Part shown: positions 34,153 through 45,732 of the stretch, in pieces
How the letters are laid out: each line of letters opens with the position of its first letter
How positions within the stretch are numbered: position 1 is the stretch's first letter
DNA from: Apodospora peruviana
Taxonomy: Eukaryota; Ascomycota; Sordariomycetes; Sordariales; Lasiosphaeriaceae
NCBI GenBank assembly: GCA_033439685.1
Contig: JAUEDM010000002.1
Coordinates: 3,224,001-3,288,000, forward strand
Reading direction: 5' to 3'
Length of the DNA stretch: 64,000 bases
Made by a program: the position numbers and the translations under genes
Notes under the pieces: model-generated
Told to the model about the DNA's origin: nothing
Database searches by the model: none
What the model saw: the letters and a program-made list of their open reading frames with translations, nothing else

Positions 34153-35257
34153 GTCTAGATTACATACATATCGTTCCCGCGGAGCAGAATTCCTTTACTA
34201 ACAAGTCCTCGTGCCAATGATACCCAATCTCTGTCAGAAAGTATAGCTCGCTCCGAAGAACAATTTGGGAGGACATACCATGCCTACCGTTCCGGATGTT
34301 CGTCATTGGCCCCCTGTTTTTGTCAGCGTTGATTTTCGTAAGTCTTAATCGGGATTTTAGCGTATTATTACCCTAATGATCCGACAGAGATTGAGCGTCT
34401 GGACAATCAGTATGAGATTATCAAGATGGTCATGGATGGCCGCAAGTACCTCGCGCCGTTTTCACGTGAAACCCCCCCAAGGAGGGTACTAGACATTGGG
34501 ACCGGGACCGGCACCTGGGCCATAGAGATGGGCGATGAGTTTCCTAACGCCGAGATCGTCAGGACAGATCTTTCACCTATCCAGCCGGAATATGTGCCTC
34601 AACGTGAGGTTCTTTGTTGAGGATGCGATGGAGGAATGGGACTTCCGCAACACCTTCGACTACATTCACACACGTGTCACGCTTGGGTGTTGGTCCGACA
34701 TGAAAACACAGATTATTCAACGCACATACGATAACCTCGAGCCAGGCGGCTGGCTCGAATGCCAAGAGCCCGACATCATACCGGCTTGTGACGACAACAC
34801 CATGACGCCCGACTATGGGTGGCTCAATTGGGCTAACAAGATGACAGCTACTTCTGAGAAGATTGACCGACAGCTCCAGATAGGCAACTGGCTGAAGGGC
34901 TGGTTCGAAGAGGTTGGGTTTGTCGACGTGCACGAGGTGGTCTTCAAGATCCCGTCAACGGCTGGCCAAAAGACTCTCGACTAAAGTACCTCGGGATTCT
35001 GTGGCAGCGGAACATGATGAGCGGTCTTAGCGGGTTGAGCCTGGGCTTGTTTGGCCGTGTATTGAACAAGACGGTCGAGGAGATCGAGGTACGTCTCAGG
35101 TCCAATTTTTTTTTTGGGGGGGGAGGGGTTGGATCAAACTGATATAACTGGAATGCTACTAGGTATCGTTAGTCGATGTTCGCAACAGCTTCTTTAATAG
35201 ACGAGGGTCGTCGTCGTCTTGGGACGAAAACCAGCGGCCAACACGTTCATGACTTAA
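34153..35257 (+). pseudogene. Frameshifted LaeA-like SAM-dependent methyltransferase relic
   Basis: Class I methyltransferase of the large fungal LaeA-like group, here broken. An open stretch without an ATG carries SLSESIARSEEQFGRTYHAY then RSG. A 63-bp intron (34298-34360) leads to YYYPNDPTEIERLDNQYE and the SAM-binding motif I, VLDIGTGTGTWAIEMGDEFP. Near 34605 the frame shifts by one, and motifs continue as NVRFFVEDAMEEWDF and YDNLEPGGWLECQEPD. Near 34950 it shifts back, giving GWPKDSRLKYLGILWQRNMM. A second intron (35089-35162) precedes SLVDVRNSFFNRR. A third shift would be needed for the usual ending (LGRKPAANTF). The missing start and repeated frameshifts indicate a pseudogene. Assembly errors at two or three sites are the alternative. 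Confidence 0.8.
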
Positions 35258-35539
35258 GACAGCGGCGTCGTTATACGTTTCCCACCGGACGCAATGCCGA
35301 TACACTCTCAGAACCAACGAGAAAGTCACAATTAGACGCCAACTTGCATGTGCTCTCCATCTGGGTGTCGATATACATATCTTTCACTTCCACGCAGTTT
35401 GGAGCGCCACATATCTCACCACAAGCAAAGATGCATCCTGTTCTCGTCTTGGGGCCGTTGGCTCACTAGTTTACTGACGAGCTGTCTTATTCACCACCAT
35501 AAGCAAGCCCAATAAGGACACAACGCACATCCTATCCGC

Positions 35540-36235
35540 TTACCCCCTCTGAGCCAGCCAGTCCAGCTCCTTAGCCTTGTCCTCGCCAATTAGCTCCTTC
35601 AGTCCAGCCTTGGTGAGGAAATCATGGTCAAAAAACTCGAACCCGGGCACGACGGTCTCAGATATCAGCAACCAGCCTGGAGCAGCGGCAGTCGTCTTCT
35701 TTCCGTCTTCTTCCCACTCGCGCTCGTCGTCTGGCAGGAAACTGGCCTTGTACTTGCCGCCCTCGACGATCCATTGCAGTTTTTCGCCCACGGCAACGTC
35801 GGGACCGACTATGAAGCTCTCCACTCGCTTTGGGCCGTTTTTGGTCTCCTCATCGGCGTGGATCAGGACGTACCGACCCCGTCCTCTGTGCAAAGTGTGC
35901 ACGGTGCGTGCACGGTTGCGGTGGAAGTTGCCATGCGACGAGTTTGGGGTGATGAGGTAGAAGATGGTGGTGGAGGCGTTGCGGAAGGCCGGGTCAAAGC
36001 CTGGTCGGAGCGGCATCTCGTTGTTTGAGGACGAGGGCGAAGATGACGGCACGTTTGGAAAGGGGCTCGGGACCAGCCAGGGGTCGCGGTCCGTCTCGGC
36101 GTAGTAGCCGCCTTCGATGTGTGGTTGCATCCCGAGGGCATCAATCACGGCTTGGATCTCGGGTGCTTCTTTCTCTGCCGAGTCGCCGGTGACTTGGAAA
36201 GCTGGGGCGATGGCCATCTTGTCCAGTAATGTCAT
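35540..36235 (-). CDS. DUF985 (RmlC-like cupin) family protein
   Basis: Single-exon protein of 231 residues with the DUF985 cupin pattern. IEGGYYAETDRDPW opens the fold, STTIFYLITPNSSHGNFHRN and VHTLHRGRGRYVLI form the cupin core, and WLLISETVVPGFEFFDHDFL closes it. A Ser/Pro-rich insertion (about 62-78) is not part of the fold. Members are small beta-barrels of unproven function, sometimes suspected sugar epimerases or binding proteins. The start at 36235 (MTLLDKMAIAP) has an alternative Met seven codons in (MAIAP). It converges on the methyltransferase relic at its 3' side. It is not clear whether the two ever worked together. Confidence 0.85.
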   Translation of the reverse strand: MTLLDKMAIAPAFQVTGDSAEKEAPEIQAVIDALGMQPHIEGGYYAETDRDPWLVPSPFPNVPSSSPSSSNNEMPLRPGFDPAFRNASTTIFYLITPNSSHGNFHRNRARTVHTLHRGRGRYVLIHADEETKNGPKRVESFIVGPDVAVGEKLQWIVEGGKYKASFLPDDEREWEEDGKKTTAAAPGWLLISETVVPGFEFFDHDFLTKAGLKELIGEDKAKELDWLAQRG

Positions 36236-37823
36236 GTGGTGGATTTGTATTTTTTTTTATACGCGAGAGGCACACTTGTATATAATTATACCGATGTATT
36301 CCAGCTCGGACTGGATAATGTTGGGATGAAAACAGCTGATGATGATCTAGGTAGCCAGGTTCGAATCAGTAGGTATTTATATGAACGGATAGGTGCGTGA
36401 GTAAGTGGTTTTAGCGGTGTGCTCCGTATAGGACATGATAAGGGGAACCAACAGCCCGCCTACACTACGTATCTTGGATATAGTATCCTGTCCACTGTTG
36501 CAGTAGGCTCGTTGTTGGGCTTACATGGCGGGCCCTATCTGATCCTTCTCATGCCACCGGCATAGCTACCGAGCGATCCGATGACATGGCAACGCACTCA
36601 ACTCATCCGCTACCAGGTAAACTACCTACCAGTGCCTCTTTACAGGCTACGGGTAATGGGTGTACGCATTTGAAAAGGCGTCGTCGTGTCAGTCCGCAAA
36701 GACCTGACGTTGGATGAGAATCTGATCTCGGCAAGTGCTTGTCTTGGCTTATCTTGGCTTTTTCTTCGATATGTTGATCAGTTTTGGCCAGAAGGATGTT
36801 GGGATTCACCTGCATTTCAAGCAAGTCCCTGCCTCATCCAAGCTTTGTTCGTGGGCAACTTCATGTAGATTCACCGCAGGAAGACACTGTACGGTGTTAA
36901 ATACGGTACCTTATGAAGTGCAGCATCGTGAATGCTCGCTTCCTCCGAGGCTAGGCCCCGTGCTGCTGCCTGGGGCCTGCCGTCTTCTCGAGCGCGACCT
37001 TCGATCCCCGTCCGTGCCGTCCCACCTCCCGTTCCCGGCATTCAATCTCGATTCTGAATCTGGGGAAGATGATGCAGATGGGGCAACCCAATAACCATGG
37101 GGCACGTCCCAACACGCCTTGACCTTCAAAATGTTGTCGCATGCTCTGCAGAGCCACCGCAAGTCTTAGGTGGTTACGTAGTACGGAATACCGTCCGTAC
37201 CTCAAGTATGAATCGAAGCGAATGGCCATTGCAACCCATCGCTCCTTCTCCCAGTCCCACGGCTTGTCACTGCGCTAGCACCCCTTTACTGTGGAATTGA
37301 TAAGGGGGATCAGTGGATCAAAGGCCCAGGCCTCTGCACGTCTTCAGGAGAACCTCGCGGGGTCCCGGTCTGGTGTGGCATCATGGCTCTTCACACCCCG
37401 ACACCGTAACGGTAGGCTCTGGATATCGCCCTTAGTATACCGTACTGCGAGGTATAATCCGTAAGGTATACGAATACTGCAATGCTCCCGCAGACGGGTT
37501 ACCGGGAAAATTGAAAGTGTCACGACGTCAATCTTCCAGGTTGCTCTGACCTCCAGATTGCTCCCCCTGTGCTTCCTCCCCTGTATTAACGCTCGTCGTC
37601 TCCGCCATTCATTGGCTTCGCCGCAGGACAGCACCCCTGCTACCCGACCCGGCCCCCCCTCACGGCTGGTTTGGTCTGGGCGGTCATTGGCATTTTGGGA
37701 TTTACTGGTTCACCCCCAAAACCTTCCGACCCAACCACCAGAACCTACCCGACCCAAACGTCCAAACCTTATAGCAACCAAAACCTTGAATGTCCGATTG
37801 AATTTACACTGCCATCACGCGAC
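36236..37823. other. Divergent intergenic region
   Basis: About 1.6 kb between the cupin gene (-) and the ArfGAP gene (+). No gene seen. The sequence cctaggtagccaggttcgaatcagtaggta near 36344-36373 includes a GTTCGAA that resembles a tRNA T-loop, but no cloverleaf can be built around it. Confidence 0.55.
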
Positions 37824-39584
37824 ATGTCGGCGACTTTGAGTAAGCGCCAACAGGCGCGCAACGAAAAGATTTTGCAGGACCTGGTCCACAATGTGCCGGG
37901 CAACAACTTTTGTGCTGACTGTCAAGCCCGGAATCCTGGTAATTGCTCCTCCCATCTCGGTCCTCGTCATTGTCGCCGATGGCACTCGAGTCCTCATGGC
38001 TAACGTGCTGGCTTGTCTGCAGGTTGGGCATCATGGAGTGTATGTCCTCGTCCCCACCACCACACGATCTACGGAATGTTGTCAACGACGCTGATTGATG
38101 TGTATAGTTGGGCATCTTTCTGTGCATGCGGTGCGCCGCCATCCACCGGAAGCTGGGCACGCATATCTCCAAGGTCAAGTCGCTGAGCATGGATAGTTGG
38201 TCAAACGAGCAAGTCGAGGTATATATACGCCGCTATCCCAGGTCCTGAACCGACGCCCTCTGACGTTATTTCCGTCTGCAGAATATGAAGAAGGTCGGCA
38301 ACGTTGCATCAAACAAGACCTACAATCCCCAGAATAAAAGACCCAATGTTCCGATAGACGACGATGAAGCCGACGGAGTGATCGAGAGGTTTATCCGCCA
38401 AAAGTACATGAATCCCGCGGTGGCTTCAACGAGAAGGCACAACACCGGCAGCACTGCGTCCGACGAGACACCTCCGCCGCTTCCGCCCAAGACTCCTAGT
38501 CGGTTTGGTCTGAGGTCAGCCTCCTCCATCTTCCCACTCGGATCCAAGGCCAAAAAGGCGTCTGGCCGCGAAACACCATCGAGTCCACGGGAGGTTCGGC
38601 AGCAGCCCGAGCTGCGCCGGAACAAAGCTTCACAGGTGTTCGGCGCGAGCGTTCAATTTGATAGCGGGGATGTAGACGACACGGACCGGAAGCTGGCCAA
38701 GCTCCGAGACATGGGATTCACAGATGACCAGAGGAACGCCCTGGTTCTGAAAGGCGTCGGCGGTAATCTGGAAAAGACGGTAGAGGCTCTTGTTCGGTTG
38801 GGGGAGGGGGATACCAGGTCACCTAATTCGTTAGTTCCGTCTCGAGGCTCATCGCTGCCTACAAATCGAAGTTTGACAGCTGGGCTCTCTCTCTCCAGCC
38901 ACGACACGTCTCGTCCTCTCCCCACGACTCCTTCCAGCACCAACCCCTTCGATGGGCTCGACGCGCCACCGCCTCCGCAACCGTTATCCTCGCAATCGAC
39001 GGGCACTCTACAAAACAAGAATCCATACTTGTCCACGAATCCTTTTGGCATGCCGGCCCAGCCGCAGACTGCTGGCCTGGACCTGGCGTTCAGCAACCTG
39101 TCTCTAGCACCGCCTTCGCAACCGCTGTTCCCGCATCACACAGGGGGGATGGCTGTACCCCAACATCAGAATCCCCAGGCGTTCTACCAGCAGCCGATGA
39201 CCCCTCCACTCTCGGCAGCATCGCAGCACACTTATGCTTCCCTTGGCTTCGGCAATCAGACGTATTCACAGTCGACACAACCAGCTGCGGTCAACTACAA
39301 CCCGTTTTTTACGAACCAGCGGACCCAGCAGGTTCCACAACCCCAACAACAATCGCTCTCTGTGGCGACCGCTGGGTTTCCCGTTAATTATGGCAACAAT
39401 CCGTTTACTCGTTCTCCAACCAGGATCCAGTCGCCTACACTCACACAGATACCAGAACAATCACAGCCGAGCTTTTATAGCCCGGCACCGCAGCCTCAAG
39501 CTACCAACCCATTCTTCGCCCAAACGACGCCCTTAGCACAACAGCAACAGCAGCTTCAGCAACAGCACCTGCAACAACAACAGC

Positions 39585-39631
<47 letters not shown>

Positions 39632-40114
39632 CTGCAGCAACTGCAACTGCAACAATACGCCCAAATTCAGAGCCAGCAAATCGGACTGGCATCACACCCA
39701 ACCTCGGGTTACGCCACTTGGGCAGCGCCGCAACGAGCAGATAAGGCCTCGATCATGGCGTTGTTCAATTATCCACAACCACAACAACAACAACAACAAC
39801 AACCGGCCGCCATGAGTCCCGTTCAAGCCCAGGATACTGGATTGCAGGCCGGGCAAAATCCTTATTATTCAGCCCAGAACTTACAGCAAGCAGCGCCTCA
39901 GCAACAGCAGCAACAACCACAGGGAGCTGGCATAATGGCCATACCGGCACCAGAGAACAAGAACCCCTTCCAACAGCAACGAACTTCGTCACCCAAGCTT
40001 AAGCAGCATAATGTGAGCCGCGAGAGCATGATGGCTGTGGGGCTGGAGTGGACGAATGGGCGACATAGTCCAGATGCATTTGCGAGTTTGAGTGCTAGGG
40101 ATACCATGCGTTAA
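37824..40114 (+). CDS. ArfGAP protein with UBA domain and polyglutamine region (Gts1/Ucp3-like)
   Basis: GTPase-activating protein for Arf small GTPases, acting in vesicle trafficking. Four exons, 37824-37938, 38023-38039, 38108-38218 and 38282-40114, give 691 residues. Exon 2 is a 17-nt microexon that supplies the core of the zinc finger (GWASWS). Joining all exons yields a perfect ArfGAP finger, Cys30-x2-Cys33-x16-Cys50-x2-Cys53, and the arginine finger Arg58 (CAAIHRKLG). A UBA domain follows at about 215-255 (KLAKLRDMGFTDDQRNAL). The C-terminal half is disordered, with NPF motifs (STNPFGM, TNPFDG, YNPFF) that may bind EH domains, and long Gln tracts from about 39540 to 39660 and at 39779-39801. 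Domain order matches yeast Gts1 and fission yeast Ucp3. Confidence 0.93.
39540..39653. repeat. CAA/CAG repeat encoding polyglutamine
   Basis: A near-continuous run of CAA and CAG codons inside the ArfGAP gene encodes a Gln-rich tract with a few Leu and His interruptions. Smaller Gln runs occur at 39779-39801 and 39897-39919. Codons are mixed at the edges but pure CAA in the centre, so length variation is expected. Confidence 0.9.
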
Positions 40115-41352
40115 CTCGTTTGATCGGAGTACGTAGGTAGTTATGTATATCTGTTTGCCTTTTTTGGGGTGGTTCTGATCCTTCTTCGTTTGATGCATTT
40201 TATTGCTCTTTTTCCTTTCAATTTCCATTCTATTTCATTTTCCCTGTATGTAATATCACGGATGGATTTATATGATAAACTGGATGCCTTACTTTACCAA
40301 TTAGTACTTCGACTTGGCATCAGATGGATAAAAGGGCTGGTATCGATGCATGTCATGATCAGCGGTGGGCTGGGTAGTGGGACGTGAATAAAAGAGGAAT
40401 ATGGTTGGAGCTTAATAAGCATAATGTGTTTAGATGAGTTTAAGATAGCAGTATAATTGTATAGGAATGAGTGATGATAGTGAGCGTTGGGGTGGATCTG
40501 AAGCGTGAGTTGACTACCTAGTCTAGGTAAGCGTGCTGATATCAGAACTTGTTTTATGTACGGCCTCGTCTTAGATACATACTCTGACTGCTCTTTTCCC
40601 AGGACAATATCATTACTCACAACCTCGTCCATCCGCCGATAGGTACCTATATACACCTGCTCACGGAAGATGTGTGTAACACGATCTCGGGATATATTGT
40701 CCGGCCTTTCGGTCTTCACCGTTCCCTGAAGGTGAACACAAAAAGCGGTGGTTGGTCTTTTAGTTGATTTGCAATGCCGTATTCGCAATATTTTACCACT
40801 GCAATCCGAGACTCAGCCTCACTTGTTACAACCGTCTCAGGCAGACGGGTCGGGTCTGATTGAGGAAACAAAGGAGGGTCCTTTGAACTAGGGAGTAATG
40901 ATTCGCAACGAACTCCGGGAGCAGTAGGGCTGAAGATTGTCATACAGCCCAATTCTGGGTCACTCCGGGTGTGGTAGGATGAAGAGCGGGGCCGGAGGGG
41001 AAGCTGCACGTTGCATATCCAATTCAGCAATATCCAATCGTTGCGAGGTTGACATGTAGCTCGGTCCAATTGGAGCCACGAAAGGTGGTGATAGGGTGGT
41101 GTCTGGGAGTAGTTGGACCTGTGAGAGCGAGCGCTGGTTCAGCACGCAAGTAATAGGAGGAGGGGCTGAAGAAGTGAGTGGATTTGCCAGTCGCGAAGTC
41201 CTGCAGCGGCGGCGGCATGGATTGGCATCCGTCCCATTGTCACCTTAATTACCTTCAAGGCAGGCTGGCTGCCTCCCTCCCATATTACAACTTCCGATGT
41301 GTCAGTCTTGCTCCTTGTCGCGACTCGATACTCGGAGAAAGAAGAGATCAAA
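40115..41352. other. Intergenic region
   Basis: ArfGAP 3' end and calpain gene promoter. Contains an imperfect inverted motif TACCTA-gtc-TAGGTA at 40515-40529. No gene seen. The minus frame 40294-40788 is AT-rich noise. Confidence 0.55.
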
Positions 41353-44300
41353 ATGTCGGTTTCAGCGACTTCGGTGGCTGGTGATGGCGCTGGCGGCAAG
41401 ACGGTCATGGCCGAGATGCCTGTGGTCCTCCAGCCTGGATCAGGCGGAAGCAGAGAGAAGCAAAAGACACCGCAGAAGAGAGTGGACGAGTTTTGGAAGA
41501 AGTTCAGCACCAAGGCTCCCGGAAAGGGTATTTATCAATCAATCATCTCATAATTTCTTTGCAATGATTCTGACAAATCACAGCGACGACTGTCCTCCCC
41601 AAAAACGAGCTGGCCCAGAAACTTGCCAAGCGCAAATCGGCCAAAGAGGTCGGCAGCGGAATCACGGCCCAGGCATCCTACGAAGAAGCCGCGGCTCTCT
41701 GCCGGGCCAAGGTCGAGAAGATCGTCCAGGAGTGCCGTCGCGTCAACCAAAAGTATCGCGACCCCCATTTTGACCTCGAGCAGGACCTCAAGTCTGGGTA
41801 CCGCGACTGTCTCGAGTCGCTGAGCAATCTGAGGTACGACTCGTCCGACGACGACGACGACTCGGACTCGTCCTTTGGGTCAATACGACCACGACCACGA
41901 CCATGTCGTGGCACTTCTGAGTTTAAACAGAGAAAATCCCGCAGGAGCGACGGCGTCGCCAACGAGGATGGTGGGCCAGCGGCTGATTCTCCCCAGGGTC
42001 GCCAACCGGGCTCAAGGTTCTGCCCCAAGTCGGTCAAGCGGGTTGAGGAGATCTTTGACGATCCCAAATTCTACATCGACGGGCCCACCGCGAATGATGT
42101 GCGGCAGGGCAGAGACGGCGACTGCTGGCTCATGGCCGCGCTCTGCACCTTGAGCAACAAGCCTGGGTTGATCGAAAAGATCTGTGTGGCCAACAACCCG
42201 AACGTTGGCGTGTACGGATTCGTCTTTCACCGAGACGGGGAGTGGGTCAGTGAGATTATTGACGACAAGCTGTACCTCACCAAACCAGACTACGACGAGG
42301 CCATCTCCGGCGGCATCAACATGGAGCGCGTGCTCTGGGAGGATCGGGAACGGCCTGACTCGGAGGAGGTGTACAGGAAAACTTACCAGTCCAACAACGG
42401 AGCCCTCTACTTTGCCCAGTGCGAGCACCCCAATGAGACGTGGTTGCCGCTGCTGGAAAAAGCCTACGCAAAGGCGCACGGCGACTACGCGGCCATCGAG
42501 GGCGGGTTTACCGGTGAAGGCATCGAGGATCTCACCGGTGGAGTGACATCCGGCCTGTTTACGACCGATATACTGGACAAGGAGTATTTCTGGAAGGAAG
42601 AGCTCATGAAGGTCAACCAGCAGTTTCTGTTTGGCTGCTCCACCGGCCTCTGGGGCCGTGGTTGGGGCCATAGGAAGGGTATCATGGAAGGCCACGCCTA
42701 CTCGGTCATGCGGGCAGTTGAGATGGACGGGGAGCGACTTCTCCTCCTCAAGAACCCCTGGGGAAAGGGAGAGTGGACAGGTCCCTGGAGTGATGGATCG
42801 AAGGAGTGGACACCCGAATGGCTGCAGAAGCTCGGCCATCGATTCGGCGACGATGGGGCATTCTGGATCTCGTACAAAGACCTCCTCCGGAAGTACCAGG
42901 CCTTTGACCGTACACGCCTCTTCGGGCCGGACTGGAAGATCACGGCCATCTGGACAACCCTGTCCGTTCCATGGACGCTGGAGTACCACGACACCAAATT
43001 TGTATTCACGCTCGCCAAGGCGGGGCCTGTGGTGCTCGTCCTGTCCCAGCTCGACGACCGCTACTTCAGGGGCTTGGAAGGACCGTATAAGTTCGGTTTG
43101 GGCATGCGGGTGCACAAGGCCGGCGAAGATGACTATCTCGTCCGCGCGCAGAGCGCCTACCGGATGACGCGCTCCATCAATGTCGAGCTAGACTTGGAGG
43201 CTGGTGAGTACATTGTTCTCGTCAAGCTAGACGCGCGACGGCTGGACCACATCAAGCCCGTCGAGGACGTGGTGCGCGAGAACGCGAAAGACCGCCGCGA
43301 GAAGTTGATTCGCATCGGTCTCGCCTATGACCTTGCACACAGCAAGGCCAAGATCATCGAGACTCCCGACGAGAAGGCAGCGAGGGAGGCGTACGAGAAG
43401 CGCAAGAAGGACAAGCAGCGTGAGCGAATCCGTAAGATGATACAGGAGGAAAAGGAGAGGAGGTACTACCAGAACGTCAAGGGGTTGAATAAGCAACGCA
43501 AGAGGATTGAACGGCGCAAAGAAAGGCGGAAAGCGAAGGCTGAGAAGAAAAAGGCGGAAGCAGAGCAAAGGGAGAAGGAAGCAAGAGAAACGGAGGGAAA
43601 AGAGTTGGAGAAGAGAGAGGCGGTTATGCGAGAACGAATGATGATGCGGGAAGCAACAGAAAGAGAAGCAGCAAAAAGAGCTGGTGGTGGTAAGTCGACG
43701 AGTCCCTCGAAGGTTTCTTCTACTACAGAGGTTGGGAAAGACCAAGACACGGAACCCAAAATAAATCTCAAGCCCGACCAAGACAACCAAGACCAGGGCG
43801 CCGTCACAGAGAAGGACGACAGCATCAAGGGTGCCAAAACGCCACAGACAGGCTCCGAGCAGTCGTCGTCCACTGTCGGGAAAAACACGCCTACAGCATC
43901 GACATTGGGAGAGACGCCAGGAAATGAGGATGGAGCTTCTCAGGTGAATAAAGAGGCGGATACGGAAAGCGACAAACAAGATACCGAGACTTCAGCTGTT
44001 GAGCAGCCAGATGCTCCTGCTGCTCCGTCGGAGCCAACAAAGCAGGAGATCGAGCCATCACCACCACCAGCAGGATTTTCAGAAGGTGGTAAGTCGGGAA
44101 AGGCCACCGACGCTGGAGATGTAAAGGACGTAAAGGGCGAGAAGACGGCGGAGAATGGACACGATAGCAAAGAGGATGTGAATAAGAAACAACAACAGAT
44201 ATCTGCCCAAGTCGAAGATAAAATCAGGCACGCGATCGGTGTCTTTACCGACCTAAAAGAAGAACTAGAGGCCATGCTTCCCGACGATTCTTCCTCCGAC

Positions 44301-45050
44301 GAACAACAACTTCAACCGCAGCGTGGTCCTGGATACCCACAACCAACTCGCAGTGGTGGTCGAATCCCCTCCTCGCCGCCGCGCCTGCCGCACCCAATGC
44401 TGCACCGCCCCAGTCCTCCACTAGGACCCGGCTGGAGGACGCCCCCAGACATTCCAATGAACATGATGATGGGTGGTGGGCCGCCGCGACCGCCGCCCCC
44501 AGGAAGGGGTGGTGGCGGTCCTGGTTCTGGTCCTGGTGGTCCTCGTTCAGAGGTCTCCTACGACGACGACCGCGACGGCCTCAGCAGCATCACCACCGTC
44601 TCGGAGCTCTCGGAGCGGGAACTGGATTTCCACGTCAAGGACAGGGTGCGTATAGCAGCCATGCCGCGGGGACCGCCGCCGCCAATGGGACCACAACCGC
44701 GCATCGGCGGCAGCGCGCCGGGTTTAGAAGAAGATGAATTCGAAAAGGACCCGTGGAACGCCGTGGCCGTGGTAGGTCTCCGCGTGTATTACAAAGCTGC
44801 TGAGGAAGAAGGGGCTGAGAAGGAGCAGAAGCAGACTGTGGCGCTGCGGGTTGTGCGGCCGAATCCGTATGAGCTGAGTGATGTTGACGACGAAAAGGAC
44901 GATGACAAAGCGGCCGCCGGTAGCGAAAAGGAGGACAAAGACCAGAAGGACGATGAAAAGGAGGGCGAGGGGGAGGAGATCGATGAGACCAAGGTGCTGG
45001 ACGTCGATGACAGTGCCAAGGATCACACTTCTCAGCCCGTGGTTGCGTGA
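41353..45050 (+). CDS. Calpain-like cysteine protease with long charged tail
   Basis: Papain-fold calpain family (C2) protease. Exon 1 (41353-41527) and exon 2 (41584-45050) with a 56-bp phase-1 intron give 1213 residues. The N-terminal part is basic, followed by an acidic run (SSDDDDDSDSS, about 155-170). The protease core has the full triad: Cys239 (QGRDGDCWLMAALC), His429 (GHAYSVMRAVEM) and Asn449 (LLKNPWGKGEWTGPW). A calpain beta-sandwich domain follows (about 530-650). The rest is unusual: a Lys/Glu-rich predicted coiled coil (about 670-790), Ser/Thr/Gln-rich disorder, a Pro/Gly-rich stretch (PPRPPPPGRGGGG) and a very acidic C-terminus. It lacks EF-hands. It is not evidently PalB/Rim13. 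Substrates are unknown. Confidence 0.92.
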
Positions 45051-45732
45051 CTATCTGTGCTTCGCTTCTGTTCGTTTCTATAGGTAGATCTTTGGGTATC
45101 TGCCGGTTCTCTTTTTCTCTCGCAATGTAGTGTGACTCTTGTTGCCTTTCTTGTCTTAGTTCAACGTGTTGGAGCTCTAGAGCGAGTACCTGGTTTCTCA
45201 TCTCACGAATTCTAGAGATTATGTTTTAGCGCTGATTTTAACAATTGACCACAGCACTTAATACCCGCAAAGCAACTGGTTCCCGGTGTTAAAACACCAT
45301 CATCTAAATTAGAACAAAAAAACTCTATCATAGATTATCTAGCAGGAATTGTATCCGTCCGTCCGTCTGGCTGTCGGCCCATCTTGTCAGCCCAAGCTCA
45401 CTAGATTTTATCTATCCCACATCCACGACCCATACCATGTTGTTCAGTCAACCAAATCCAATTTCCTTTACCCTTGCAACCATTTCTCATGCATGACGAG
45501 AAGTCCCCTTTCGAAATACGAATTAAGCCGGACCAAGAGACGAATAAAAAGTGGCAAAACAACGGATCCCAATGCAACAAATTGCAGTTGATGACTTGAG
45601 AAAGAAGCCGTCCAGCCGACTTGGGGGAATCATTAATTGTGAAAGAAATAAGGCGAGAACCAAGGCTGTAAGCCAAGCTCTGGTAGCCCGAGCCAACGGG
45701 AGAAGCCAGAGAAAGCACACAAACAAAATGAT
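45051..45732. other. Intergenic between convergent genes
   Basis: 3' ends of the calpain-like gene (+) and the malic enzyme gene (-). No gene seen. Confidence 0.6.

Noticed and set aside
34298..34360. Whether GTAAGT at 34339 starts a 22-bp intron in the methyltransferase relic
   Set aside because: Too short for a fungal intron. The 63-bp intron from GTTCGT at 34298 restores the conserved RSG-S-YYYPNDP sequence.
42012..43115. 367-codon minus-strand frame opposite the calpain core
   Set aside because: Mirrors the calpain catalytic domain coding strand. No recognisable protein pattern.
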